A stretch of DNA of 64,000 nt from Biscogniauxia marginata. Lineage: Eukaryota; Ascomycota; Sordariomycetes; Xylariales; Xylariaceae. The notes beneath the pieces were generated by a model. The model was given only the letters and a program-made list of their open reading frames with translations. It made no database searches and was not told the DNA's origin. Location: assembly GCA_022695795.1 (NCBI GenBank), contig MU404089.1, positions 62,001 through 126,000 of the forward strand. Reading direction: 5' to 3'. Positions 30,144-43,142 of the stretch are shown here, piece after piece (the first letter of the stretch is position 1; every line of letters begins with the position of its first letter). The position numbers were made by a program, and so were the translations under genes.

Positions 30144-33100
30144 ATGGTCCGCATCATACCCTCACGGTTAAAAAGGGTCGCTTCCAATTCCACCGCCAAT
30201 TCTGCCATCAATAGTCGTAACACGAGCCCGTTGCGATCAAAGGGGGAATCGCTCAGTTCTGAGCCCCAGAAAGACATGTCGTTAGTTATGAAGATTGTGG
30301 TGCTGCGCGTAAGAACACGACCTCCTTAAAACCTCCTTAAAAAGACGAACCCCTCCCCCTCCCCCTTAATCATGATATCCTGCGATATTCTCGGGGGAGG
30401 CCACGAGGCTAACTTAAGATTACGACCAGGCCAGAAACCTAGCTGCGAAAGATCGTGGAGGCACATCCGATCCCGTAAGTACCCTCTTATGCACCGACTA
30501 CATATGTAAAGACAAACACTGTTTCTAACGTGACAGTTTCCTAGTACCTCCAACTGACCTGTGGCGAAACCAAATTCGTCACCCACTGCGTCCCCAAGAC
30601 ATTAAATCCAGAATGGAACGTCGTGTGCACGATCCCCATCACCGGGGTAGACAACCTGCTTCTCGACTGCATCTGCTGGGATAAGGACCGATTTGGCAAG
30701 GACTACCTGGGCGAGTTCGATCTGGCGCTAGAAGAGATCTTCTCAAACGACAAAACGGAACAAGAGCCGAGGTGGTTCCCTCTGAAGAGCAAGAAGCCGG
30801 GCAAGAAATCGAGTATCGTCTCTGGAGAAGTAATGCTTCAGTGTACCCTGCTCGACTCGGCAAACAAGGATGCGACGGACGCTCAGATTTTGGAAAAGCT
30901 ACGCGCGCTTGCCTCGACTGTTTCCGAGTCCACATCTCGCAACGTCACTCCGACCATGACACCAAAGCTTGGCCCGTCAGCATCGTCTTCTAAATCAGGA
31001 TCACCGTCTCCCCCGCTGGCTCGGAATGCGACCGACGGTTCACAGGATGACGAAGACGACGAGATGTTCGACGATGACGAGATGCCCGAGGACGAAGATC
31101 CTAGTAAGCCCGAAACGATTGAGAAGAGGAAGAGGAGACTTAGGATCAAGGGGCTCAAGCGCAAGAAGAGACAAAATCCGTACGAGTTCATCAATGGTGG
31201 TAGTGACGTAGTTGGTCTCATTTTCCTCGAGATATCCAACATTACTGATCTGCCTCCCGAGTCGAATTTCACCAAGACCAGTTTCGACATGGATCCCTTC
31301 GTAGTAGCATCTTTGGGCAAGAAGACCTACCGCACAAAAGTTGTTCGTCACAATCTCAACCCGGTCTTCAATGAGAAGATGCTGTTCCATGTCTTGAGCC
31401 ACGAACAGTCCTACTCATTCGCCTTCCATGTCATTGACCGCGACAAGTACTCCGGAAACGATTTCATCGCGTCGACTTCGTTCCCACTGAAAGAAATCCT
31501 GGACAAGGCCCCGAAGGCAAATCCAGAGAATGGACTCTACGATCTTAAAGAACCCGCGGAGTACGTCCCGGTTCAGAAGTCACGCCTTTCAAGGCTAGGC
31601 GTGTCGCGGTCCTCCTCATCTCAGAGTTTGACAAAGGGGCGTCCAGCAGGGTCCAAGAATCCTAGTCCGACTTCGACCTGGCCACAGGCTGACAGCCCGG
31701 CCGAAACAAAACCTGCTCCGACATCAACACCCAGCCCGGGTTTGCTGCAAGCCGATCTCAATCCATTTAATGGAGGGAACAACGGTACTGAATATGGGGA
31801 AGCTGAGGACCCCTATTTCAACACATTCTCCATGCCCTTGAAGATGAAGAACTTGGATAAGTGGGAAGCTAAACACAGTCCCGTGTTGACCATCCGAGCT
31901 AAATACATGCCATATCCCGCCTTAAGACAGCAATTTTGGCGAGCTATGCTGAAACAATATGACTCGGATGAGAGCGGTGAGATCAGCAAAGTCGAGCTGA
32001 CTACCATGTTAGATACTCTTGGGTCTACCCTACGAGATTCTACCATCGACAGATTCTTTCAGCGGTTCCCACATAAAGCTGCGAGCGGCGAACTTGAGCT
32101 TACGATGGACGAGGCTGTTCTCTGTCTAGAAGACCAGCTAGAGGCAAAGACCAAACACCAGCCAACGGCCGAAAAGTTAAAGAACATGTTGCATGTACCG
32201 GGGCAAAGTAACAACCTTGCCACGCCGTCCGAGGAGGGCTCGTTCACGCTAAGTTCTGAAGAGTCAACCGTTCAGGGCACCCAGCCCGGCTCGTCCACTA
32301 TCGTCGTCCCCGAGCTTAGTACTCCTGGAGAGGAGGGCGAGATGTTGGAGAAAGACGACCTGAACACTGACCGCGGGGAGGAACACGTAGTAGAGATCCG
32401 AGAGTGTCCGATTTGCCATCAACCCCGTCTCAACAAGCGTAAAGATACCGATATCATCACCCACATTGCCACCTGCGCCAGCTCGGACTGGCGTCAAGTC
32501 AACTCAATCATGATGAGTGGCTTTGTCACAGCAAGCCAAGCTCAGAGAAAATGGTACTCTAAAGTCATCACCAAGATTTCCTACGGCGGTTATAAGCTTG
32601 GCGCCAATTCTGCAAACATTCTTGTCCAGGATCGTCTCACGGGTCAGATCAACGAGGAGAAGATGAGCGTCTATGTACGTCTAGGCATCCGATTGTTGTA
32701 TAAGGGTCTGAAATCGAAGGACATGGAGAACAAGAGAAGTAAGTGCAACGAAATTGGATGTAGATCAAGCACTCTCCGGCTAACCTACCCAAAGTTCGTA
32801 AGCTCCTCAAAGGATTGAGCATCAAGCAGGGCAAGAAATATGACGACCCGGCATCCAAATCCCAAATTGAGCCGTTCATCGAGTTTCACCAATTGGACAT
32901 GTCGGAAGTCCTGCTGCCGATTGAAGAGTTCAAGAACTTCAACGAATTCTTCTATCGCGCGCTCAAGCCAGGTGCCCGCCCATGCTCGGCGCCGGATAAC
33001 CCACATACCATAGTGTCTCCAGCCGACTGCCGCTCGGTAGTTTTCAATAGTATAGATGCTGCGACCAAGATCTGGGTCAAAGGCCGCGAGTTTACCATCA

Positions 33101-33759
33101 AGCGACTCCTTGGCGACGCCTACCCCGAAGACGCCAAGCGCTACGAGTCCGGTTCATTGGGTATCTTCCGTCTTGCTCCACAAGATTACCACCGGTTCCA
33201 TATCCCGGTAGACGGTGTCTTGCGCAAGCCGAAGCTTATCGAGGGCGAGTACTACACTGTCAATCCCATGGCTATCCGTTCGGCGCTAGATGTATACGGT
33301 GAAAATGTGCGAGTCATCTGCCCCATCGATTCGCTACACCACGGTCGCGTCATGGTCATCTGCGTAGGCGCCATGATGGTCGGCAGTACAGTGATCACAC
33401 GGAACGAAGGAGACGAAGTGAGGCGAGCAGAGGAGCTCGGGTACTTCAAATTTGGCGGCAGCACGATAGTGGTCCTGTTTGAAGAGGGCAAGATGGTGTA
33501 CGATGACGACCTGGTGGATAACTCGAGCAGCGCTCTAGAAACACTGGTAAGACAGAAGCTCCTGGGCGCACTTTGTTACGTTACAGGTTACTGACATCGT
33601 ATCCAGATCCGAGCGGGCATGTCGGTTGGACACTCACCGCATGTTCCACAATTTACCCCAGATGGACGCAAGGATGCCACGCAGGTGACGACGGCCGAGA
33701 AGGAGGAAGCTCACCGCCGGATTGCAGGTGGCTCCCCCGACGAGGCTCATCTCTCGTAA
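30144..33759 (+). CDS. psd2: phosphatidylserine decarboxylase 2 proenzyme with C2-C2-EF-hand
   Basis: Five exons: 30144-30308, 30430-30474, 30545-32738, 32795-33546 and 33607-33759 (introns 121, 70, 56 and 60 nt), giving 1102 residues. Converts phosphatidylserine to phosphatidylethanolamine in endosomal/Golgi-type membranes. C2A begins at about 49 (MKIVVLRARNLAAKDRGGTSDPYL; two introns fall inside it), C2B spans about 293-390 (GLIFLEISNITDLPP, then DMDPFVVASLGKK), and an EF-hand loop D-x-D-x-S-G-E-I-x-x-x-E sits at 543-554. A zinc-finger-like ECPICHQP lies near 615. The decarboxylase domain ends with FGGST: self-cleavage between Gly1023 and Ser1024 would leave the pyruvoyl group on the alpha chain, the GGST form typical of class II PSD rather than LGST. 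The short Gly-Gly-rich second exon is required to rebuild C2A. Very confident. Confidence 0.97.
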
Positions 33760-34906
33760 GAGGGCTTTGTCGAAAGAAACGCAATGCATCCGGGCGGCGT
33801 TCGTGGTTTAAAAATAACTCCAAAGAAGTTCGTAGGCAAATCAAGCATAGAATCGTTACCATAAAGTTCAGCATTACACTACAGTAGAACCCTATCGACG
33901 TCAGACGGTGGAGCGGAGATGGGGGGACAGCACATTTGTTCACACAGTTGATGATGAGGTGGTTGTCCGTTCTACCCGACTTGACTTTGTTGATACTCTC
34001 TCGTATCAGCATCTGGTAGTACCGCAGTAGTCACTAGAAACGTATGTTGTTATCCAATCTTTTAGTCCCTGACGCAAGACGGATCCAAAAAAAAAAGAGA
34101 GGGCGCAATTCGTGATTCACGATCCATTCATTGCCCATCGACGGCGGCGGTCGGCCATCCCATACATATATATGCGAGACAATGCAGTTCGTGATCTAAG
34201 CGTGCAGAACGAGGAACCCAGTGACAGACAGGGCTGGGTTGTTTACCGGCTGATCAACAACACCTCAGCAATGGGCATCTTCACCTCGGAAACGAAGCTC
34301 TGAAGGCCCCGTAGGTGCAGGAGACGCAATGTGCTCATTCAATAGTCTAGCGACACGTGAGGCAGGCTACTGCACAGTGGTGCTGGACACAACTTGGTTA
34401 GCCGTAACCCTAGTGTGCCGCAGTTCGACGGTTGAGAGAACCCTTGCTCGAATGCAAGCCAAGTTGGGTAAAGGGGGGGGCGGCCCAGAAGTGGGGAGGT
34501 TGCAGGCGCTTGGGATGGGGGGTTCGTTCAGGGGGTTGTTCGGTCGAACTTTTCTCTTCCCTCTTTTTTTTTTTGCCTTTTGTTTACTTTTTCTGCCCCG
34601 CATAGCAACCATTTTCGGCATTCCACTTCAAAACAGTTTTCCTAATCGAGACAACACACTATACCCTTTATACCTTCTCAGTACTCTAGGCCCGGACTGG
34701 GTTCATCGTATGCAATCCCGCACGCAGCGTTTAATTTTCCTCTGCCAGCCCTGTCATTTAATATACAACAGGGCTTACTTGGATCTTGTATGCGTGCGTG
34801 CGTGTGCGAGTGAGTAAGTGTGTCCCCCTCCCCTCCCCTTTTCCCCCAAATTGTCGGTCAACTCAATTTTCTTTTGGGGAAATTGTTGTCTAATCGGGGA
34901 AAAAGG

Positions 34907-34958
34907 CAACAACAACAACAACCATCACCACCACAACAACCATAACAACAACACACAA
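34907..34958 (+). promoter_or_regulatory. CAA-rich leader segment of the TinC-like gene
   Basis: About 50 bases made almost only of CAA/CCA/AAC triplets, 340 bases before the ATG at 35300. CAA repeats are unstructured as RNA and help ribosome scanning in known leaders. That it belongs to the mRNA is inferred from position and strand composition. Confidence 0.4.
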
Positions 34959-35020
34959 GTCTTTTGACCGCATCTCCTTACTACACACCGTGGCAGAACG
35001 AAACGGGAATCCGACACCAA

Positions 35021-35104
35021 ATGCGGAGGGGGTCTTCGACTGCCACTCAAGTAACCAACCACACGATTGATTACTCCGGCATTATTCACGATAGGTCTCC
35101 CTAG
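35021..35104 (+). promoter_or_regulatory. 27-codon upstream ORF in the TinC-like leader
   Basis: ATG at 35021 to TAG at 35102-35104, between the CAA-rich stretch and the main ATG at 35300. It would be translated first if the mRNA begins at or before the CAA tract. Confidence 0.35.
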
Positions 35105-35299
35105 CTTGCCTAGCTAACGTTAGGGCTCGGCTTAGAGCCCGCCAGTATCCTTGAGCTCCCCGTCGCCTTGGCCCCCTTGCCCCGGCTTCCGGGCAAAAGA
35201 GGCACAACTCGTACGAACACGGGAGTAGGGAATCAAAGAAGGTTGGGGCTCAATTGAGGTGAAGACAAGTCTCCCGGAATTGGGGGGAGTGAAGGAAAG

Positions 35300-38200
35300 A
35301 TGATCGACAACGAAAACTTGCGGACAGCGTCGCTGTACATCAACAACCAACTGCTGTCGCGGGGCTTGCTGCGCGATGGCCAGAGCATCGACTTCGCGGA
35401 CCCTGAGATGGGCGATGGCGGGCTTCAGGCTACCATGGGGAGGGTCATGAGCGTGGTCAACGACCTGATTCTGAGACGAGACGTATGTATTCTTCACTTC
35501 GTGTTTCTTTTCTACTTACCTTGTCTACCTACGACTTGCTCCAAGCCGTGGCTGCTATGACTCTTGAGGCTGGGTGGTCAATTGGTTAGTCAATTGGTCT
35601 GTAGGAAGCAAGTTCGGGCTAGGACTACTTTTGCTTTCCCACCCAGCCAACGCAGAAGACCTCAATTGAGAGAACAAGTAACTCTAACATATTTGGCTTC
35701 GTCCTGACAGCGCGATGCCGAACATCGCGATTCGCTCTCCACGACCTTACGTGGCCTCCGCGCGGAATCGCAGCGACAGACAACCGAGCTGGCGCGGCAA
35801 TCAGACAAGCTGCAGGACGCACAGCGACGACTCGACGGGGCCGATGCCACAGAACGAGCGCTACGGATCCAACTCAAGACCGCCGAATCGCACATTCATA
35901 AACTGAAAGAGGATATGGCCCGGCTCAAGGCGCTGGTGGCGCAGACAAGAGCCGCCTGCGCAAACGAGGTGCGCAAGCGGGACCGCCAGATTGACAGTTT
36001 AAAGAAAGCCGTCACAGACGCTGGACGCGTCAGGGGCGGTGGCAAGAGCAGGGATATCATGACCATTAGCATCGTAGGCGAGGTTGGCACGAGCATGGGG
36101 GAGGACGGCAGCGCAGGGATAGGGGTGCCCGCTGGCGCCACCCAGGCCGAGGGGTACAGTCTGCGCATGGAGACGAACGAGTTCCTGACGGAGCTGGCAC
36201 GAGGTCTGAGCGAGGAGAACGAGGGCCTACTAGCGCTCGTCAAGCGCACCGTCGATGGGCTACGCGAGATGAGCGGCCTCGACCGTAACGAGGAAAGCCT
36301 TAACACCCACGAGAGTCACAATGGCAATTTCTCCGTGCAGCCGCCACATAAGACGGCAGAAGAACTCGCGACCGAGCTCGAGGCTATCATCGAGCATCTT
36401 AGAACGATTCTCACGAATCCCTCGTTCGTGCCCATCGAGGAGGTCGAGGTCCGCGAGGAGGCCATCAACCGCCTCCGTGCGGGCCTCGAGACCATGGAGG
36501 AGCGCTGGAAGGATGCCGTGCAGCTGATCGACGGCTGGCGGAGGCGTATGGTCTCAAACGGCAAATCGATCGACGTGGAGGACCTCAAGATGGGATTGAG
36601 GCTCAGTCCCGTGCGCGTTAGGAATGTCGACGAGACTTCTCACGCCGTTCCCCTGCGGCTGCCGTGTGTCGAGGAGGAAGAGGAGGAGGAAGAGGAAGAG
36701 GAAGAAGATGCCTACGAGCAAGAGCACGAGCAGGCCCGGGAATACCGGTCCCCGAGCCCGGCCGAATCCCTCCACCTCGTACCTGCGCCGGGCTACGAGG
36801 GCGAAGACAACGATGAGGACTCGGACTCGTACTCGAGTATCTTCCAGGACGACGTTGAGCTTGATGAACTCGACGTCGAGGAGCCAAACGTGCAGATTTT
36901 GCAGGCATCAACGACACTATCGAGGGACTCATCTTCTCCCCTGCCGGAACCGCCACAACTTAGCCCACTGAAGGATTCGTATTCTTCAGGAAACAAACGG
37001 TCCGGCAACAAGCCGCCCGCGCGCAAGGGACCTGGTGATTTCAGTACGATAGTGGAGGAGAACACTTGGGATCTCATCGCCGCTGAACAGGGGGAGGAAG
37101 AACCTCCCGCTCCCCCACCACCGCAAGCACAGGTTACGAAGCCGAAGCACAGACCTGCAAAGTTGTCTCTGCAGAAGCTGGATCAACAGCAGTCCCGTCC
37201 CACCTCTGCGGACTCGGCATACGATAGCCCGCTATTTGGGAAGTCTGGCGAGCGACCGTCACTGTCGCCACCCTCGCGGAAACTCTTCTCGAAACCCTCG
37301 GCTCCTGCAACAGCTCCTGCACCAGCTCCCGCACCAGCATCAGCACCAGTGGCGGCTCCGGTTGGGATTGTGGCCCCGACACAACAAAAACGAACTGTTC
37401 CGAGGTCGAAACCCGAGCCCGAACCCTCACAGCCTACTAGAAGGATCACAAGAGCCAGCGCTAGGAAATCACAAGAGGCTCCTGCTTCCCCATCGACCGG
37501 ACTGCCGCAGTCGAAGACTAGGTCGTCCCACAAGCGAACGAGTTCGGATCCAAACCCTCCAACTCCTGGTAGGACAGCTACGCCGACGCGTTCTGCAGCA
37601 TCCAAATCGACGTCATCACCAAAGAACACATCGGAAACTGCTGTATCCACTGCCGTAGTAACCGCAACGACTGCGCTTGCAACTGCAACTGCGAGCCCAA
37701 CGAAGCCGCAGCAGTCGCCCCAACGTCCAGTGAACCGCTCGCCAGTCCGTAAAGAGGCGGTCGCGCCTACACCCTCATCGTCCCGACTGCCGCGCCGCAA
37801 TAACCCTCCGCCGCAACAAAGCCCCCTCACCATGGCCACGATAGCCGCGAAATTAGCCGCCTCAGAGCGGGAGGCCGACGCCGCAAGAGTAAGAGCCAAG
37901 CTCAGGGCTCTACGAAAAGGAGGCCGGACTACGGCTCCCGCTGGTGCTACTACTACTAGTACTACTTCCCCGGCGAATGGAAACAAGACTGCCGAGGCAG
38001 CTGTATCTGAGGTTTCGGCCCGAGCCGAGCCGTCTCAGCTTCAGACCCTACAGGAGGAGGACGTCGACCCCGTGAAGAAGGACGTCGATCCGCCTCCTCC
38101 CCTGTCGGGGTCCACGTCGCTCGCGCGATCCCAGAAGCAGAGGCGGAGGGAAGACCAAGGACAGGCACGGCCTACATCGCGAGGGAAAAGCCTAAACGGC

Positions 38201-38548
38201 AACGTCAACGCACACGCAGACGCAGACGATCTCGACGAGCTCGCGCTCGGCAACACGAGCACGAACCCGAATATCAGCCCCTCGCGGTCGAGGAGGCCCG
38301 TCACCAACAACAGCAGCAATAACGATAATAACAATGCGGCTGCAGGGACCCCGAGCGCTACTACTGGTGCTCGTGCCAGCGGAGGCGACCTGAACGAGGC
38401 CATGAGCAAGGCCAAGCGCCGCCGCGACCGCCGCTCGAGCAAGGTCGCGTCCGTGCGCCGCAGCACACTGAGCCCGTGGGAGCTCGAGAGCCTGATCCAG
38501 GGGAACGTGCTGGCTAGTCCGGGCGGGGTGGAGAGTCCGGCGCGGTAG
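35300..38548 (+). CDS. TinC / ADIP-like coiled-coil protein (NIMA-interacting family)
   Basis: Two exons: 35300-35482 and 35711-38548 (intron 228 nt, the longest in the window), giving 1006 residues. Residues 1-62 (ENLRTASLYINNQLLSRGLL, DGQSIDF, then VNDLILRRD) and the following coiled coil to about 140, with further helices at 195-330, match the afadin/alpha-actinin-binding (ADIP) family, whose fungal member TinC binds the mitotic kinase NIMA in Aspergillus. An unbroken poly-Glu run starts at residue 382. From about 400 to 960 the protein is Pro/Ser/Thr/Ala-rich, with many SP/TP sites, and probably disordered. A conserved-looking basic end (AMSKAKRRRDRRSSKVASVRRS, then LSPWELESLIQGNVL) closes it. 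Role at spindle pole or in mitosis is inferred from TinC. Confidence 0.83.
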
Positions 38549-40196
38549 GCGGTGGCTACGGCGTCTATCTGTCTTTTTTTTCTTCCTCTGCTTTGTCTTG
38601 TCTTTGTACAAAGGAAAAGAAAGAAAGAAGAAAAGTCTAGTTGGAGGACTGATTACCTACTTACCTACCTGCCTGCCTGCCTGCCTTGACTTTAGGAGGA
38701 AGAGAGGTATTGTTGTTATTGTTGTTTGTCGTTGCAATGAACATCCATGCATAGTTTGCGGAGTTGGCGAGTATACACCTACCTAACCTAGACACAACCA
38801 AGAGAGGCGGCAGAGTTTGTCTGTTGCGAGAAGAAAATGAGTTCAACAGTATCAAGGAATCAGAATAAGAAGGAAAAGAAGGGTAAAACACTGGAGGGGA
38901 AGGGGAAAGATTTATGACGAAAGGGAGGGGATCATCAAGAGGAGTTGGAGGGTTGTCTTTTTTTTTTTTCCTTCTTAACTCTCTGTTTCTATTTATCCCC
39001 CCTCTTTCGGTTTTTCTCTCCACTCCCACCTTTTCTCTCTACATGAAAGTTTCATCTAATACGATGAGCCCACAGAGACGAGAAGGAGGGGAAGGGGGGA
39101 AGAAGGGAAAAAAGGGGATATATTGTTCTAGGGGTGAAGAAACGTAAGGAAAGATGGGGCGGGGCAAGGAAAGGGGAGGAGGGGGGCGGGAGGGTTGGGG
39201 AAAGAAAGGCTTATTGTCACGATATGAACGTTATGACCTCTTGTTATATTTTTGTTTTTGTTTTTTTCCTCTTTTCATTTTATCTCTTTTGTTCCGACCG
39301 AATGTGGTTGTTTTCCTTTTTTAACGTCCTACTACCTTTTGTCTCTTTTCTATTATTTCTTTCACACACCAAGAACCTCGCGGTTTGACGGGGTGATGGA
39401 GGAGGATGAAAAAAGGAAATTGGTGTAGGTATGCTTTTATGACCCGTTACGAAAATGAGATCCTGATCTGCTATCTATCTATCATCATATATAACAAAAT
39501 TCAACTATATATAAACTGTATTGAAAAATGAATATAAGAAAATATTTCAAATTAAAGAAAAAAAAAAGAAGAGAGGGGAGGTGAGTAGGCATATGTCGAG
39601 TGAATCTCGTTCTTGCTGCTTTTATAGTGAGGACGTATATAAACCCTATATGTCGTGCGTACGTCGCCTGTCAAGTCAATGGTAACTCATCTTTCTAAAG
39701 ATATATAACACGTCTCCCTCTACAGCACGAATAACACATATTTAAACAGGTGTAGTAGTCCTTGATTCTCAATGCCGTTTCATTACTGTAGACCATCTAT
39801 CTACTCATCTATCGCCGAGTGCTCTAGGCGTCCAGCCATCTACCCTAGGTAGCTTATCTAGAGTATCTATTTGCGCGACCACATTTCAGCTCAAGCAAAA
39901 TGAGAAAGGGAGAGAGTACAGGTCAGAACAGACGAATGATCCTACACAAATAAATCTGGGTATCTCAATTGAAAGCAACGGAGAGGAAAACGCCGATGGG
40001 TGTAGCCATTACTACTACCCAGCACGAAATTAACGTCTGGTTGTAGAGAAAAGCAAGTAGGACATCTGTGAGGTGATATATAGCCATACCTCCCAACGTC
40101 CTCAGCTTGCGAACCGGGTCGGAAACCCAATACCTAAGTATGGGCTCATCCTCGGGCTAGCTATGCAATCCCGGAGTGTTACCAATCGGCGAGATA
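38549..40196. other. convergent intergenic region with polypurine/G-rich tracts
   Basis: 1.65 kb between the 3' ends of the TinC-like gene (+) and the F-box gene (-). TACC repeats occur at 38655-38690, polypurine sequence at 38870-39200 including a dense G-run block (39156-39200), and AT-rich sequence after 39450. No coding frame is supported. Confidence 0.6.
39156..39200 (+). repeat. G-run block, candidate G-quadruplex
   Basis: Seven G-runs of 3-6 bases separated by short spacers on the + strand. It fits the usual four-run G-quadruplex pattern in several registers. It lies in the 3' region between converging genes. Confidence 0.55.
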
Positions 40197-42407
40197 CTAT
40201 TCACCACAGAAGTCTGGATGCTGCGATGGTGTGTGCGGATAGGGTCCGTCGATGACCTTGGCGTCGAAGCGCTGGGCCCAATGCTTGACCTCGTCCCTGT
40301 GGTGCCCTGCGCGGTGGTATATCGTCTTGACGCCCTTCTTAATGATCTTGCCCAACGTCGCATTTTCCACGGCTTCCAAGCCAATGTCCAGGGCTTGCAG
40401 GTTAGGAAAGCGGTCCACCAGGGCAAGCAGGGCGTCGTCGGCATTGTCGATAGAATTTCCAACCTCTGCAGAAAGTCGTGATAAGCCCAGGAACGTGACG
40501 TGCTCGCTCTTGAACCAGTCCAAATTTTTGTTTCCACGGTTGAGGGCCGCAGGAGGAAACGGCTTGAGGTCCAGCTCTCTTAAGGAGCCTGAGGCGATCC
40601 CAGCGCGGACATAGTGCTCAAATTCTTCTTGCGTCAGCGGTCTTCGGGTATTGATTGCAAACTTCCGAAGAGCGCCGAGCATGACATGTTTAGTATTATG
40701 CTCGGTTGGAAATGCCTCCCGATAACAAAGATAATGAGCTCTATCACCCTCTAAGCACAGCTCCCGAATTTCCGGATGTAAAAACTCAAAGTTTCCCCCG
40801 TCAAACATGTTGAGATGGATATCTTTCAAAAACAAACTTTTAAGCCTTTTCCAAGGGTAGGTTTGATCTAATGGTTGTATCGATTGGATATCCACATTAT
40901 TAATCCAAACTTCCTCCACGTTGGGCATTCGGCTCATGAAATATGGCTAATACACAAATAAGCATTATCATTACATGCATGCATTCTGAGACGACTCACC
41001 AGATCAAACGGCTGTTGGAATGTCCTAACTCGGAGGCGGATCACCTTCAGCTTGTCTAACATCGGCCAATGCTGATCCATTGTGGCTATTCCAAATATAG
41101 ATAGCTCCGTCAACGTGCTAGTAGATGCAGTCAAAATCTGATCAAAGAAATTAACTGTACACGCCACGTTTTGCCCTAAGTAGATACGAGTTAGTTTTGG
41201 TAGGTGAATATGGTCAGGAAGCTTGTCCAGGGGAGAAAGAGGTTGTCCACGGAGTATAAGACTATTTAGACGTGGGCAGAGTGAAAGCATGGTATGGAGC
41301 TTGTTCTGGTTCAGCCCAAAGCGGTGGCAGTCATCGACAGTGAGTTCGGTGATTTGATGACCACAATAGGACGAATAGGTCCTGAAAGCTGACTGCGTAA
41401 CCCAGTTCCGGGACTGACGTGGGCCGTACGTATAGGTTGGAGCCCGCCAAAGATCACGAATAACTTTCTCTTTGCTAGCCGTCAGATAATCTTTCCACTT
41501 TTTGGAGACTCGCAGGCTACGACTATTTGTGATGCATGGTTAATAGACGGAACCCTCGCCCTTATTTTAGTCCTATAGAGAGAAGACTGTTACTTACCAG
41601 AGGGAGCGGAAGCCGACATGTTTAAAAATCATGACTACAAGCTCAATAGGAAGCTTGGCAATAGGATCAACCTTGAACAGACTTCTCGCCTTACCGCTCA
41701 ACTCCCGCAGCTTCTACGCGTAGGAAGGGGTCGTTAGCAGGTGCTTGGATTTCCGCACTGAAGTTCCTTACAGGCAGGAGATGGTGGTTTGGGTTCTTTT
41801 CTGCGACAAGTTGGGCACCGCGCAGGTAGGCGAGGTATGCGAGGTTGTTTGACTTCTTCAGGCGCAACACCTTGCCAAGACGTAGATATCCCTAGGGGGG
41901 TACTAGTTAGTCATGTTATCTAGTTGCTAGATAGAGATACGGCGGCAGCGTCCTACCTTGACTTCTCTCGGGGAGAGCGCAATCATCATCTCGGCGTCAC
42001 ACAGGGCTTGGTCCAGACGCCCGTCTTTCTCATGGGCAGCTGCCAGAGAGTCCAATGCTTCAAGGTGGGTGACGTTCTTGCAGCGTCTATCGGACTTGGC
42101 CGAGCAGATGCACTTCTTCTTGAGTTCGTCCTTCAAGGTATCATTCTCGATGGCACCCAGCAGTGATTTGCAAGGGCACGACTGCTTCCAGACGCGGACA
42201 GCGCAGGAGCAAGCATTGGCAACCTAGATGACAGATAATCAATACATCGAGCACTTTCCAGAGAAAGGGGAATCTGTGGGAATGATTACCTACCTGTGTG
42301 AAGACAACAATGGCTTTGACATATTTCTCTTGAAAATAGTAGGCCATGCCCTTCTGGAGGAGGGATCGTGGATCTCGGCCAAGACCGGAGGGATTACCCG
42401 ACGCCAT
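40197..42407 (-). CDS. TPR / F-box / LRR protein, Pof3/Dia2-like
   Basis: Six exons: 42407-42294, 42223-41957, 41891-41772, 41713-41598, 41522-41000 and 40946-40197 (introns 70, 65, 58, 75 and 53 nt), giving 629 residues. Residues 15-165 form TPR-like helices (LLQKGMAYYFQEKYVKAIVVFTQ; LDSLAAAHEKDGRLDQALCDAE; GYLRLGKVLRLKKSNN), interrupted at about 40-85 by a Cys-rich insert (CSC, CPC, CIC and single Cys). The F-box is at about 186-228 (LPIELVVMIFKHVGFRSLCRSL, VSKKW). Leucine-rich repeats fill the rest (ITELTVDDC, LNSLILRG, LTRIYLGQN, VIRLRVR, VEEVWINN). Architecture equals fission yeast Pof3 and budding yeast Dia2, SCF ubiquitin-ligase adaptors that act in genome maintenance. Other fungal paralogues share it, so orthology is not certain. 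Confidence 0.9.
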
Positions 42408-43115
42408 CTTGAGTAGCCTCCAGCAGCAGCGACGTTAACAAGAATGGCGTCGCGGATAATTGTGTGGCAGGTTGTATAGAGCAAAGGTAGGTAGATACCT
42501 AAGGCATGGTGACGGGATGAGATTGACGCGGTTACAAATCTGGCAAACGCGTCTTGTGGTGTTTAATTGAATTTAGTGGGGGGTTAGTCACTGAGAGAGG
42601 TACGTACCCTTAACTACCTACCTACCCCGCCAACTTACCCCAATGAGGTCCCGCGGCCCAGCCCAAAGGTTCTTCAATTCATCATTAAGGTTAGCTTGCT
42701 TATTAGTGTATTTTTATATTTATTCGTGGTGATAGATAAGGTGATGACATGGGAGGCTCAAAGAGAATATTGTACATATGGAAACTACAACATGGCAAAT
42801 GACGAACTGCCACACTATGGGCCACCCCGTTCCACGCCCGTCAGGGAGGCCACACCACTGATTCGACTGTGGCGGTGAACCGGAATGTGGCGGATGTTAT
42901 TGACGGAGCCCAGATAGTTATTTCCAAGGTTGCCCGTCCGTCTACGTACAGTACGACCCGGCCCAAGTCCAGGCTTATAGTAGACTATCTACCTATCTCC
43001 TTACTTCATCATGGAAAGAAAGAAGGAACAAATATGTATAAGTTTGAGTACAAAGTCGTGCGTTTTAGCGACCATTTGATGTCGTCGACACTAATAAGGA
43101 GTCTTCTTCACACGC

Positions 43116-43142
43116 CTCTCTCTCTCTCTCTCTCTCTCTCTC
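43116..43142 (+). repeat. (CT)n microsatellite
   Basis: About 13 uninterrupted CT units. Confidence 0.95.

Larger units (their letters stand above)
33760..35299. other. intergenic between PSD2 and TinC-like genes
   Basis: 1.54 kb without a gene. It contains G-rich blocks at 34470-34540 (several runs of 4-7 G), a T-run at 34565-34575, GTGCGTGCGTGTGCG at about 34794-34808, and the leader of the next gene with a CAA-rich stretch and an upstream ORF (35021-35104). Confidence 0.55.

Noticed and set aside
37183..37986. 267-codon antisense frame over the TinC-like gene
   Set aside because: Gly/Ala/Val low complexity opposite an SP/TP-rich linker; no independent evidence.
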